DNA from: Saccoglossus kowalevskii | Taxonomy: Eukaryota > Hemichordata > Enteropneusta > Harrimaniidae | Direction of reading: 5' to 3' | Length of the DNA: 64,000 bases | Assembly: GCF_000003605.2 (NCBI RefSeq) | Contig: NW_003134838.1 | Span: 561,807 to 625,806, forward strand | Notes under the pieces: generated by a model | What the model saw: only the letters and a program-made list of their open reading frames with translations | Told to the model about the DNA's origin: nothing | The model's database searches: none | In this document: positions 1 through 12,700 of the stretch, piece by piece | How positions within the stretch are numbered: the first letter of the stretch is position 1 | How the letters are laid out: each line of letters opens with the position of its first letter | Translations under genes and position numbers: made by a program

Positions 1-884
1 ATAATGGTAGACACCATAACCCGTTGACAATGAATTTAATTGTGAGAAGCACATAGTGGTAGACACCATAACCCGTTGACAATGAATTTAATTATGAGGA
101 GCACATAATGGTAGACACAATAACCCGTTTACAATGAATTGAATTGTGAGAAGCACATAGTGGTAGACACCATAACCCGTTGACAATGAATTTAATTGTG
201 AGAAGCACATAGTGGTAGACACCATAACCCGTTTACAATGAATTTAATTGTGAGTAGCACATAGTGGTAGACACTATAACCCGTTGACAATGAATTTAAT
301 TATGAGAAGCACATAGTGGTAGACACCATATCCCGTTGACAATGAATTCTATTGTGAGAAGCACATAGTGGTAGACACCATCACCTGTTGACAATGAGTT
401 TAATTGTGAGAAGCACATAGTGATAGACACCATAACCCGTTGACAGTGAATTTAATTGTGAGAAGCACATAGTGGTAGACACCAAAACCCGTTGACAATG
501 AATTCAATTGTGAGAAGCACATAGTGGTAGACACCATCACCTGTTGACAATGAATTTAATTGTGAGAAGCACATAGTGGTAGACACCATAAAACGTTGAC
601 AATGAATTTAATTGTGAGAAGCACATAGTGGTAGACACCATAACCCGTTGACAATGAATTTAATTGTGAGAAGCACATAATGGTAGACACCATCACCCGT
701 TGACAATGAATTTAATTATGAGGAGCACATAATAGTAGACACAATAACCTGTTTACAATGAATTTAATTGCGAAAAACGCATAACGGTAGACCCAATCAC
801 TAATTAACAATGAATTCAATTCTGAGCGGCACATACTAGTAGACACCGCAACCCGCTGACAATGAATTCAAATGTGAGAGGCAC
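1..884. repeat. 52-bp tandem satellite, 17 units, truncated by window edge
   Basis: Seventeen consecutive units of exactly 52 bp begin at positions 1, 53, 105 and so on to 833. Each carries the core GTAGACACCATAACCCG followed by TTGACAATGAATT. Units 1-15 differ by only a few substitutions. The last two (781-884) are clearly more diverged, as expected at the edge of an array that is homogenised internally. The array continues beyond the left edge. No open frame runs through it. Confidence 0.97.
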
Positions 885-959
885 AGATGTCGAATGGATT
901 TATCTGAATACTTAACCTTGTCGGGGAACAAAGACCAACTCTGATCAACATTTTTTTTA

Positions 960-1330
960 AATTTGCTATTAAAACTCTACGATAAAAACTTTCTTATGCA
1001 GAAACATACAGTATTTTATTCAAGTTATTGTTCATACATGAGTTGTTGAACACACTACATGGTTTGTAATTTAATTTAGCTTCTTTCAGTCATAATAAGA
1101 CAAATAAAAGGCACAAATATAGAGAACATAGCCAATTATATTTTTATGTAATATTTCTGTGTAATCGGTAATTATGAAAAATTATGGGTGCATAGTAAAT
1201 ACATTTCGTTATGAATTATTCTTAATATAAATTTCTGAATTACCCTGTCAGAATCAGTTTTTTTCAAGTGTTTTCACTCAAAAGACGACTGAATTTTACA
1301 ATGTCGAAAACGGAAAGTCTTTATCACATT
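960..1330 (+). repeat. dispersed repeat R1, copy 1
   Basis: This segment is visibly similar, in the same orientation, to about 20860-21115, sharing long stretches around TGTTGTTCATACATG and TTCGTTATGAATTATTCT. A short related piece near 24060-24115 shares AACGGAAAGTCTTTA. Copies differ by substitutions and small indels. The family is unknown, and no terminal repeats or coding capacity are seen. Confidence 0.7.
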
Positions 1331-4300
1331 TTACTAGATATTGAGGCTGTAGCAATAGGCATACACATTTAATTTCCAACGTGACTTGGATGAGCTTCAG
1401 GTGGTTCTGTATGATCGAAGATAAATAATAAATGCCTATATGTTTTTTAGCTTCAGCCTTGTTTACCCTTAATAATTGGCAAGAATATGATACTGAAATT
1501 TCAGCAAACGAACGTCGACAGAAAATGAACAATTAGTTATTGCTTTGAGCTATTGTGGATTTATATTACGTTTACAGTGACATGGGATATGTGTTATATA
1601 AATATGTAAATGATAAAGCGGTCGATGAAGAACCATTGTTGTTTTGGGTATCTTATAATGTAAATGCCCCTGGCTGGCATCGTCCGGTAAAACAGTGACG
1701 GTAGTTTCAAGGCTTGAACTATACATTTACAAAATCTGTCCGGTTTCATCTCTTTCAATCCGAGTTATATGCCTTATCAGTGACAAATGAACTAATATGT
1801 ACCTAGCGTACGATTTGTACTCATTCAAAATTGTGAATGTCTTGTTTGTTATCATGATTGTTTGCTTGTATGCGTGTGTGTATATTTACGCGAACTGGAA
1901 TGTGCGATGTTGTTCTATCATAGTGCTATAATTGTCTGGGCCATTCACATACACTGTATTATGAGAGTCAATGCGAATTTTCTTACAAGATTGCGCCTGA
2001 TTGGCTACTCAACACTCAAACCTAAATCTATAACCAATCAGAGAGCGCTATGTTTATTGAAAGTTTTTTTGACTATCAAATTCTGGATTGTATATATGCT
2101 TCGACTCTATGTGGCCGTCTTACTGACAGTTCACGCGGTTGAGACCAGCTTTGTACTGTGTATTAACCAGCTGATAAGTAGTTATCAACACTTATCATTT
2201 ACATGTTTTCACAGTGTGTGACCATTTCTGAATGTAAGAAGTGGTCACCGTATTGAAAACAAATCATATGAGGTAAGTATCCAAAGATATCACATTCAAT
2301 AAACCCTTCGCTATCATACTAGCGATGAGTCGTAGGTGTAGGTGAATCTCGTGTGGCTATATGATGGCTTTTATGGACAGCTAATTGAGAAATTCTGAAG
2401 TAACTGTTCAACATTTAGACTGGGATTATTGTATGTGTAGTAAAAGCATGGATAACAATTATTGATCTGGTATGTTTGGAGTAATGGAACATCTTTGGCA
2501 GGTTATGGGCCAATTGATGTCAACATTTATACTTGTGCACTGCCAAATACATCAGGAAAAGAAGTCTTGCCTACGTAATATCACTGCTAAATGTCATAGT
2601 TTTGCAGCCTACCATTCGAGTATTATGACTCACAGGCAAAACGGGATCCCAACTCACGACTACGCCCACCTCACTACGCTGATAACTGTAAGCGATAACA
2701 AGTACTGTTCAACAATAATACCGCTAATATATATCATACGATCTAGGGGCACATAATACTAGTGTGTGTAATCTTTCTACGACGTTGACATATGATATAG
2801 TATGAATCTGCACTTTTGTGGGGTGTATATTAAAGTCGGTCCGATTTCTTCAATATCTCCTTTTCAGTTATAAATAAATTAATAATGATCAGCATACGCA
2901 GACATAATATAACTGTCTCCTGAGTTAGCAGCATAAGAGCCTGCATCAAAAACATTGAAGTAGATTTCAAGAAAATATTTTCTGGAATATAATACAAGTA
3001 TATTTATTTATTCAGCCATTATTAAATATTCATTGTTACCGACTAAGCTCAGATTCTCATCTGATTTTTCAAGGCTCAACATAATAAACTGAAAAAAAAA
3101 CTTTGGGAGAGATGTCATGGAAACAAATCAGGTACCTAATTTCAATTTGCATTTTCTATTTTTTTTATATATTTGATGGAGCTTTCGCTCATAAAGACTT
3201 TATGAGCAAATTGTGCGCATTTGTACTAGTGGTAATCAGCCGCGTCCATCTGAATGTGATGACCTGATTACTTCTAAAATTGGACGTATACACCATTATG
3301 TGAACTCGCGTCATAGCGAAACGACTAAATCGAAGACGACTGTAGTGATGACAAGCAACATGTCATATTTGAATATTTTCAACACTGAAATTGATTATTT
3401 AACGAGATTGTATTTTGAACCGCGAGGTCAGCATCTATATGTAATGTTGTGTGAATGTATATTGTTGCATATATCTTAATGCTCCAGGTTTCCGAGAGTC
3501 TAAAGTGGTACGTAGTATATACGCATATGTGAACATAGTAACACAGAAATTACCATGAAATACAGAAATAGATTGCAGTAAAGTACGTTGTTGTTCTTTA
3601 GCTCAGACACTAAAGTAGCCACGATGTCACATCTAGTGTTATGTTCATAATATGCATGTAATTAAATTAGTTCCTATAAACCCATGGTTTCTACGTAACA
3701 CGACTACGTTGAATACACTTTTTATTTAAAAAATGAATATAATACAATCTAGTTATGAAAATATTCGGTCTTTTTCCACGACGATGTTGGTGGATATATA
3801 CTTGTTTCCGAGAGCAACCTGGTATCCCGGTAGAGCGGTCATAGCACTATCTGGCAGTAAAATCGCACGTGGTACATGTCTCTGTATACAAAATGATCAC
3901 AATGAACCACAATAAGCTAGCGCTATGAATGTCCTTACACTGCCTAACCTGTGATCAAATCACCATTATATTGAGAAATTACTATTGTAACTCAGTCCAC
4001 TCTATATGTAATCACGCTCGTTTGTTAGATTCAGTCACAGGAAGTATAATTTAAAAAAAAACACTCGTACTCGTAGATTACGCGTCCTTGTAGCACCGTA
4101 ACTTAGCGACCAATCTTCTGTGCGTGTTAGCTCACTTCGTCTGGCACGTTTAGTCAGACTTTGGTGAATTCTTCAAGGTTACAGCTTTTTTTGATGTCTA
4201 AATAATTTGGCGGCGTCTTCAAGTGATCTCTTAATGTGCTAGAAATTATTCGGTTAGAAGTAATCGAGACTCTACAATTCCAAAGCACGTCAATACCCGT

Positions 4301-4388
4301 CAGTATGATTATTTATAATCAGGTACACACGCAGCTATACTCAGTACTATTATATATCGCATATTGCTTTTTGACGTATGTGTATGTC

Positions 4389-4426
4389 TGTGTGTGTGTG
4401 TGTGTGTGTGTCTGTTTGTCTCTCTC

Positions 4427-4475
<49 letters not shown>

Positions 4476-4476
4476 T
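4389..4476. repeat. compound (TG)n/(TCTG)n microsatellite
   Basis: A (TG)n run passes through TCTCTC and into about eleven TCTG units. An open frame through it is a repeat artefact. Confidence 0.95.
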
Positions 4477-5254
4477 AATGAAACTTGGTACATAGATGGT
4501 CTGTTACATTGCGCAGACCTTATAGTTTCACATTAATATCCGGGCATATTAATTACCTTATTTGCATAGAAATGAGTCAGTTTCCAGCTTTTCCATCAAT
4601 ATCTCAAGTACGCATCATCTTGTTTCAATGAATCTGGGTAAGACAATGCGACGATCTAATTAATTTTGGGGGTATATACATCCAGCTTTCCACAGTTTTT
4701 TTTAAAGATTAAACATCACATAATAATGACACCTGGTACATGTGTACCCTGAAACAATACACAGACCTAGATTTATGCATAATAATTGCTTAACTTGCGT
4801 AATAATTCATTTGGGTCATTGGGGTAAACCAGGGACATGATTAGTATTATAAACTTCAATAACGTGGATTACATTGTTTTCCCAATTAGCAGACAAATAT
4901 TAGTTGCCAATTTTTAACTAATTTTGATGTGTCTCTCAGCACACAGGATTGAAACATAGCTACAGGTCACCTTGACCCCATGCTTTCTCCCAGTACGTGG
5001 CCAGCTGACTGAAACTATGTCGCAATCCCAACTTAGTTACGACGCACAAAACCTACGTCTAAATTGTATAAATTAAAATAAATTGTATGTAGCCAGTACC
5101 ACTCCAGACTATTTTTTTTTATTCATAGACCAATTCAAATACACTACACACACTAGGCTAGATATTTCATACAAACATCAATTACAAGAATACTTCATAC
5201 ATCAAATGTACATGCTTCAAAGGATTACCAAATGACTGTCATTAAGACATTAGT

Positions 5255-5738
5255 GACACAAAATGAACAGAAAAGTTTACGTTTGTATATGCTGGTATCA
5301 ATTGTGTATATTCACCATGAATTTAATGGATGGAAACGTCACAGTTCACAACGCATATATCCTTATTACATATATTAATCTAAACATTATTGGGATAATT
5401 ATTTTAATATTCAATTTCAATGTCACTAATACTTTCTGCTGACAGCATGGTAACATTGCTATGTTTGATATACCAATAAGAACAAAAGGGTTAACGGGTG
5501 GTAGTCGTCGCGCTGCGCATGTGCGATATTTGTGTTGATAAACATTGATTTTCCCATAATTCAATGCGCTCTTCTAATTGAAATCACAAGTTTGAGGTTC
5601 GACCTGGGCGCGACTAGCACTAATTATCGCTTGTGATACCTTCTAAACACCTAATAAAATACCCAATTAAAGCTTGGTGACGTCTCAGTTTATACTCGTT
5701 GATCTGCGCAACGCAGTCGCCATCTTTGTTTATATGAT
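5255..5738 (-). repeat. dispersed repeat R2, copy 1 (inverted relative to copy 2)
   Basis: The roughly 480-bp segment matches the reverse complement of about 19828-20345 along nearly its whole length, including AGTCGCCATCTTTG at one end and CAAAATGAACAGAAAAG at the other. No transposase-like frame is visible, so it is most simply a non-autonomous mobile element or an old segmental copy. Copy 2 carries an extra 46-bp block that this copy lacks. Confidence 0.8.
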
Positions 5739-7039
5739 ACCCATATATCTCGCGCATACAATTGTTTTAATGAAGTTTCTGAAACGTGGAATCTTGTGGA
5801 GTCATGAAAGACCCAACAACAGCCTCGGCATGTAACACTTTTAAAGATATCAAACAATATCGCTACCTCTGACAGCATTTAATATTCTAGTGGATGTAAT
5901 GCAAGAAAAAAATCCAATAAATAAACACAACAATCGAAAGCAGTCGAAAATACATAAGTAATGTTTTAAAAGGTTGACAATAGGTTTCGAAACAGCGCCA
6001 CAGTATGATAGGTCACCAATAATTCAGGCCCTGTACAATGACGGCTTTCAATATTACTACAACAATCTGTGTTAGCGAAATCAATTCGAGTACAAAATAC
6101 GACCCTGCAATTCCCAAAATGCAGATCATACACACATACAAATACAGTGTTCACACTTATACAATGTGCGTTGCGTTGTTCCATATAGCCTTGTCACCAT
6201 CCAATTAATATTACACAGCTCATAATGATTTTAAAAATAACGATTATATCAAGCTGTATCTACTGACCATTAAACAAAGCAACGCTAGTGAGTTCACTTT
6301 ACATAATGGGGAAGCGGTGAGTGCAAAGTCGCACAAACTCTTGGCCTTCCACTTATAATCAATTAGTCAATGACAATGGCAGATCGCAACTGATTATTCT
6401 TTAGAGAATTATGTGAACGGAACTGACAAATACAGGGCATACGTATCAATGTCAATGCGTCACATGTCATGCCGAGATCAGATTGCAGTTACGTGTGTTT
6501 TTTTTGTTTTTTGTTTTTTGCGTAGCTAACTCTGCGGGTTAGCTCTCTATCGTTGTTTTCCTGCGAATAGGCCCGGGCGAATAGGGACCCACTCCATCGT
6601 TCAATACATATATAGCATCTTTATTACACATGAATCTGAGAACCCTGCTCTATACTACCCTGTATCGGCCTGAAAACGGGGGTTTTGAAGCAGCAGGCGT
6701 CGATAATTCTGCGTAATGATTGACCAATTCCCTTCTCAGTTTATTCGTGGACACGTCTGCCACATCTGATGGTCAATGGTTGATTCTAGATTTAACCAAA
6801 TCAACGCTTACGCAAACTTTGCTACTATCTACACTCCATCAACCATTTATTAGCATACATGTACATATTGATCAACTAATGACCTCACCATAGATGTTGT
6901 GTAGACTGTATCAATGAATTGAATATAAATACATGACACCGTCTTTCTTGTTCATCTTTGTTATGTCAAGTTTAATGCTTTGCTGTTTTTGAACTACTCA
7001 AGCTGGCTACTTCATTCCAATTCACAATACTGAAAACCG

Positions 7040-7330
7040 GTCTTTATGCTTGTTTACTTCTTGCAGAGGCGACGGCAAGACATTGTGCATGGGGGCGAGA
7101 TCTTCTTACAATCCCTCTCGCCGAAGGCGCGACCTTACAGGGGATCTGGGCATGTTCCCCTGGAAATATTTTGAAAACTAGACCCTCTGAAAAGCTATTT
7201 CCTGCATTTTGAGAGGCAAATTTTGCTGACATACATGACATAACGCAAAGGGTTTCAGCTTGATTTTTGGAGGGCGACGCCCCCTAACATTGTTTTCGAG
7301 GAGGCCACCCCCGCCCGTGCCGTCGCTACT
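7040..7330 (-). repeat. dispersed repeat R3, copy 1
   Basis: This is similar to 19155-19350: both share GACCCTCTGAAA, then CTGCATTTTGAG and GGCAAATTTTG, flanked by GC-rich GGGGGCGACC-type blocks. The copy at 19155-19350 read in reverse begins with CAGTGGCGGTAGCACGGAGG, a terminus style common among invertebrate DNA-transposon derivatives. No coding capacity is seen. Confidence 0.6.
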
Positions 7331-9670
7331 GTCATGTGTATGTGTGTTACACTTGTACTACAAATGGGTAAAATTGCATTACTTATATTACCTCGTGATT
7401 CAAATTCGAATTCCTGATGTCCCTCACTGGAGAAATAGCATATTAGGTAGTGGAGTGCCCCGGCGAGGATAATAGTTCGCTGCCTTGATTAATTAAGTGG
7501 TGCACAGAGTCGCATGCTTTATCAAAGCGGCTTAATTGATATATATATGTCAACGTATGTGGTTCGTATCTAATAGAATAATCAGTAACAACTGATCAAT
7601 TGCTTTCAGCGTATTACGAAGAATTTACAATAAGGTACCATTTAATCCGTATATAAGTCGTTTTATAATCCGGAAACTGGCCTAGATGCACTCAACCATG
7701 ATATCAATGAATGTCAATGAATGAGCCCATCGCCTCGATTTTACTTCTATTAGAACTGGTTACTGTATATGACACTGTAGACATTGATAGACTAAGTGTT
7801 AATTATTAGTTGACAAATTACGAATCACTTTAAATCTACTACTCGCAGCATGTTTCATGTAATGTTTTTTACAGATGTGTTTTTTGAAGAAACAAAATCC
7901 CAAATTGATCGGTATGATCGCTCATACTATCTTTAAATTGATGATATAGTTTCCCGCGTATTTGTCAAACCAAACTCAGCCCTTGATCTATGGCGCTGTG
8001 AAAGACACGATTCAAAGTATATCTTAACTCACTTATAATGTAGTGAAATTCCTGCGTACGGAAAATCAAATTTAAATTATTGCTAGTTTATGCATGCCCA
8101 TTGCGTTCATTTCATCTTACGTCTTTATTTCAAGTGAATATTCTATCGTAAATCAATAATTCCGATCTATCATCACCATAATTGAAACACAGTGGCCTTC
8201 AACATCGCTTCAAATGATAATTAACATTGCGGCTCAATTATCAGGTATGTTATTCATGCAATCCGTCAGCCATTTTTCTGGGATTGAATTAGAAAACATT
8301 ATTAGGTGCCGTTAACATCGCGATGTGCCCTGTGTGTATTTTCATACAACTATGTATGGTCACTGTGTCCAATTTATACCGTAATCCCCGAGGTTCTCTC
8401 GACTAAACTTAATCTCAATAGATGGTGCCCCTGGAGACCCGTACGCAACTCACGACCATCTGTTTCCACTTGCAAGGGATTTACCCCGTTTGCATATAGC
8501 GTGTATGCAATGCTTTCAGTGTTCGGTGATATTTCGGCGATGACCGTTATTTATTTGGCACTAGTGACACAGAAAATGTTTCATTGAAAATAAAAATCGG
8601 AGAAAAAGGATCGATGGTTGGACAGGTATTGCCGCTTCAACGTCTTTGATTATGTGTATCTCCGTGTAACACGTGTTCTTCAAATTGCAATAAGAGCATG
8701 GCATTATGAAAAAAAACGTACGGGGATGAATCCATTGAAGAGTTTTCCTGTCATGTCGATACTGACAATACACAATTTCAGCATGACAGTATCTTGTTGA
8801 ACAAAGTATTAATGCACTTCCTCAATATTCTTCACTTCAGAATAAAACCCGTCGTATTCAGTTCATGTATAATAAAAAATGAAAATAAACACCTGCTAGG
8901 AGGTAATATATGCCTTGCTGTACCTATAGTTTATTAATTCAAAAGGATACCCTAATTATTTCACAACTTTTAACATATTTAAATACAACATATGTGATTG
9001 AACAAACACTTTTATCAAAATGTGTTCAATATTGATCATGACAAATAGACGGTGTTATCCGCCATTAGACGGTGTCATATCCGAAAGTAGTAAAACTTTA
9101 GTTAAGCTTAAAGTGACATGCTTCTTTTTAAAACTGCATAGTATTTGTGCTTATCATCTGGACTGCATTTGTTTATAAGGTATTGTAAATATCAAACCAA
9201 TTTCTAAACATTTGTATATACTAACATCGTTAACGCCTGTATACTGACGGTTTGTTCTCCTCCAAAACACATGCATACCATTCATTTGTTTGTTTGTATG
9301 TAAATGGTTCAGCCAGTAATGTTCAGAAATTATAATTATGGTGAAACTTAATATAAGATGTAACATTGTAAATATATCAATGTTTGTGCATTTTGCAACG
9401 GATCTTTGCAAACCATCCCTAAAGGCAGGCTATTCAAAAGCATTTAAATTCGAACACACAATCAAAAGTAAATCCGTAAGTTCAGACGATCAAACGTTTC
9501 ACAAAACAATCTCCATGAATACTCCCATAATGCAACTCTAAGATGGTGATCACCTTCCTATTAATATAGATAAAAGGAATCAATGCACATGAAACAAAAT
9601 ATGTTTGGCATATTCAGAATTTATTTTGTTACATTATACTTGCAGGCTTAAGGCGCAAATAAGAAGTCGG

Positions 9671-9676
9671 TTTATT
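9671..9676 (-). terminator. poly(A) signal of gene A
   Basis: AATAAA on the minus strand, about 65 bp past gene A's stop codon. It is the first canonical hexamer downstream and is well placed for the 3' end. Confidence 0.6.
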
Positions 9677-9739
9677 GAAATTATAAACACAACCAATGCG
9701 AGGGCATATCATGTGAATGTCTAGCATCAACGTGTCATT

Positions 9740-12700
9740 TTAATAATCAGTTCCCAGTTCGCTAATGGCTTCCCAGATGTACTGGTCATAATGAGACATC
9801 TTGATATTTATGGAACATTTTGCAGTTGATTTTAAAACACACACCACTTCGACGCTCCAGTCGTCGGTTGCTATGGGTGACAGGGAATCTGATACTACCC
9901 GATGGAAAGCGTGTACAAGATTCTCCACGACAACGCTCGTCTGATCGCTGGAAATCACAGACGGAAAACTTTCACCCAGAGAACGAACAATCGATATCAC
10001 GGAGGATCGTCCACTTGTATGTTGCCAAGCAACCACAAGAGTCACATTTCCGTCATCATTTTTATACTGAGACGTCTGGAAACCGTGCTCGCTCGAAGTA
10101 TTGGCGAAGGAAATAACGTCATCTGAATTCAGCACATGAAATTCATCAGTGACACTGAATGATCCCTGTATTTTGATGTTGGATTGAATGCAACTTTCAA
10201 CTAGAAAACAGAAAACAAATTAGTTTTTACATAATCAGTGTATTTTTGTATATATAAAGATACTTTTAATGTGTAAGGATGAATATTTCAACAAGTTCAC
10301 GTCCATTGCTAACTCTGATCAAACGTTGATTGTGTCAATGAACAACGTTGATCACATTTAGACAGAATTTATTCTAATATTTTCTTGATTTTGTTATTGG
10401 TTGATTGATTGTTTCAAAACTGATATACAGACAACTTGCTTACACAAATATTACGCTTTTAACAACTATACGTCGATTCATGCCCATAACACATGATAGT
10501 AATGATAAATATACTGGCGCATGCGCATACTAAGTTTCGCTGTCAACAATTTACAACAGTGTTGGATTGTAATAAGTTTCGTTGTGAATGACGTAATCCT
10601 TTGTTAACTATTTGGAATTTTCGTAAACATTAAAGGTCGATCATCAACTTCTACTGTGATAGAGTGAAATATGAATCGTATTACTTACGTTTTGGAAGCA
10701 GTTTAAACTCCACGGGATAATGGTCGCTGACCGCGGCAGCCTGGGAAAGAATTGCAAAGTTAATTGATCATCTCTAAAACATGACCCTCTAGCGAAAAAC
10801 GGTTTGTGGGTGGACACCATTACGTAACCAGGTGTATTTAAAATTTTATTTAGAATATTGCATTTTATTATTGACAGACGACCACAGATCAAAACAATAT
10901 CATGAACGGCATTGCTTCCATCCATTTACGTCATAGAAGCACTCTGTCGCTAGGGGGCGCAGCTTACAGGAACGGCCTATTACGCGACATGAATGTAGTC
11001 TGATTAATTGCATTCCTTGTACGTACTATTATACTATTATGGTAGACGACGTCACAGTGAATCATGTGAAGTATTTCGCGACTAAAATCTGAGTCAAAGA
11101 ACTCATGCTTACGACAAACAGTTATGTACAATCGTGTGCATTATTTTAGACAACTCACAATTTATATCCAAAAATGCAAAAATTGTGCGTCGAGCTTGGG
11201 CAACTCCGTTAGTTCATTTGTTGATTGTCACACTTTTGTATTTGAGTTCTGTATTTTTGAACATTTTTTGTCAGATTTCCGTGGTTTAATGTCGCAGATG
11301 TATATTCAGGCGTTTAGGAGTTCGGAAAGTCGCTTTTAGAAACTGCTCAGTCAATTTTAATGATTTATTTTTCTATTTGTGGTTAACATACAATATCATA
11401 ATATTAAAAATAACCTAAATATATTTAAACGAGGTATATACTCTAAAATTCAACTAAATTAAATAAATTTGACGTAATTAGTCTAGGGAATTTACTGATG
11501 CCAGTTTTTGTTTTAAAAATATGTCTGATGTCCGCCGTGCCCGTAATCAACCACTAAGATATGCTTTTATCAGGGCAGAAAAACACGTGTGGTTTTATGA
11601 CGTAACACACGTTCATGATATCGAAAAGTTCTATAAAAAATAATTCAGTATTAAAAAAGCAAAAATACGACGTACCTGATCGTCTGTTAAATCAAATTTC
11701 TCATCGAAGTACAGAACTCTGGAACTCTTGGGCCAAACAGCGCCCTCCAAGGTGGTCCCGCCAATTACAATTCTGCAAAACCAAACAGATTCAGTGACAA
11801 ACGTGACTCATACGCCCTAAGTTGACTTCGTGTAAAGTCGTCCTTCCGGGTAAGAATTCAGATATAACTGATATAACTGCGACAATATCAAGTCAGATTT
11901 TAATTTGGAATGTGAACATTCCACAACAATACCGGCATATACCAAACTAGTCAGAGTCAGTTCAATTTTTCACAGCATAATTACATTTATAGTTCTCTAC
12001 GATTTTTGATTGACTTAAATTAAAAAGTGTCTAGAAATTGCATCCTTGCGAGAAGACACAGTCAATAAACTGTATCAATATTCGATTTCAAAAATACAGA
12101 TAGAAAATATCGAGTCATGTATCATCGTAGGTAGACTGGCATAGTCTGGGCGCTTTATTTGTTTTTAAATTTAAAAAAAATAGTGAAATTAAGGTGTTAA
12201 CGCGAAATCCCCTGTAACCGCGAAATCAACCCAGTCTGGACTTTTTGTGCCGCGTCCTCTGTGGTGACCTTTAAACTATATCTAGTTAACCTTTGTACCT
12301 GAAGATGTCACTTTTGTTCATGTTTCTCGATCGTCAATCATAACAAACGAATTACTATTTATAACGTTCCGTACAAATTATTCTAATGGAGAGAAGTAGC
12401 CTGCGTGTAGCTTTATCTCGCCTGGGGTACAGTGAAGCGCGATCTGCACAGAAGACCCACAATGTTTACATCATTATGCAGCGCGCACACCCCACTCCGA
12501 GTCTTTTCTGTATCCGTTCAGTGATGTCACTGCATATCGTGAATAAATAATAGCAACAGATTCGCTGCAAATAAGACCAGTCTGTGCTGGTTTCGCGTTC
12601 ACCCCATTCACTATTTTTTTTCCAATTTTTTTAACTGAAATAAATTACCACACCTGAGCCAGTCTACATCGTAGGTACAAATGTAAAGTTTCCCATCAGC

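Larger units (their letters stand above)
885..9739. other. intergenic region left of gene A, no gene recognised
   Basis: About 8.9 kb with only short, unremarkable open frames on both strands. It contains copies of dispersed repeats (about 960-1330, 5255-5738, 7040-7330) and a TG/TCTG microsatellite. None of the open segments shows a recognisable domain, a conserved motif or a credible exon chain. It may hold regulatory DNA for gene A's 3' side or a neighbour outside the window, but nothing here shows that. Confidence 0.6.

Noticed and set aside
4236-4478. 80-codon frame ending in VCVCV and SLSVCLSV repeats
   Set aside because: Created by the TG/TCTG microsatellite.
9820-10126. Plus-strand open frames of 74-98 codons
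   Set aside because: Antisense shadows of gene A's terminal exon.
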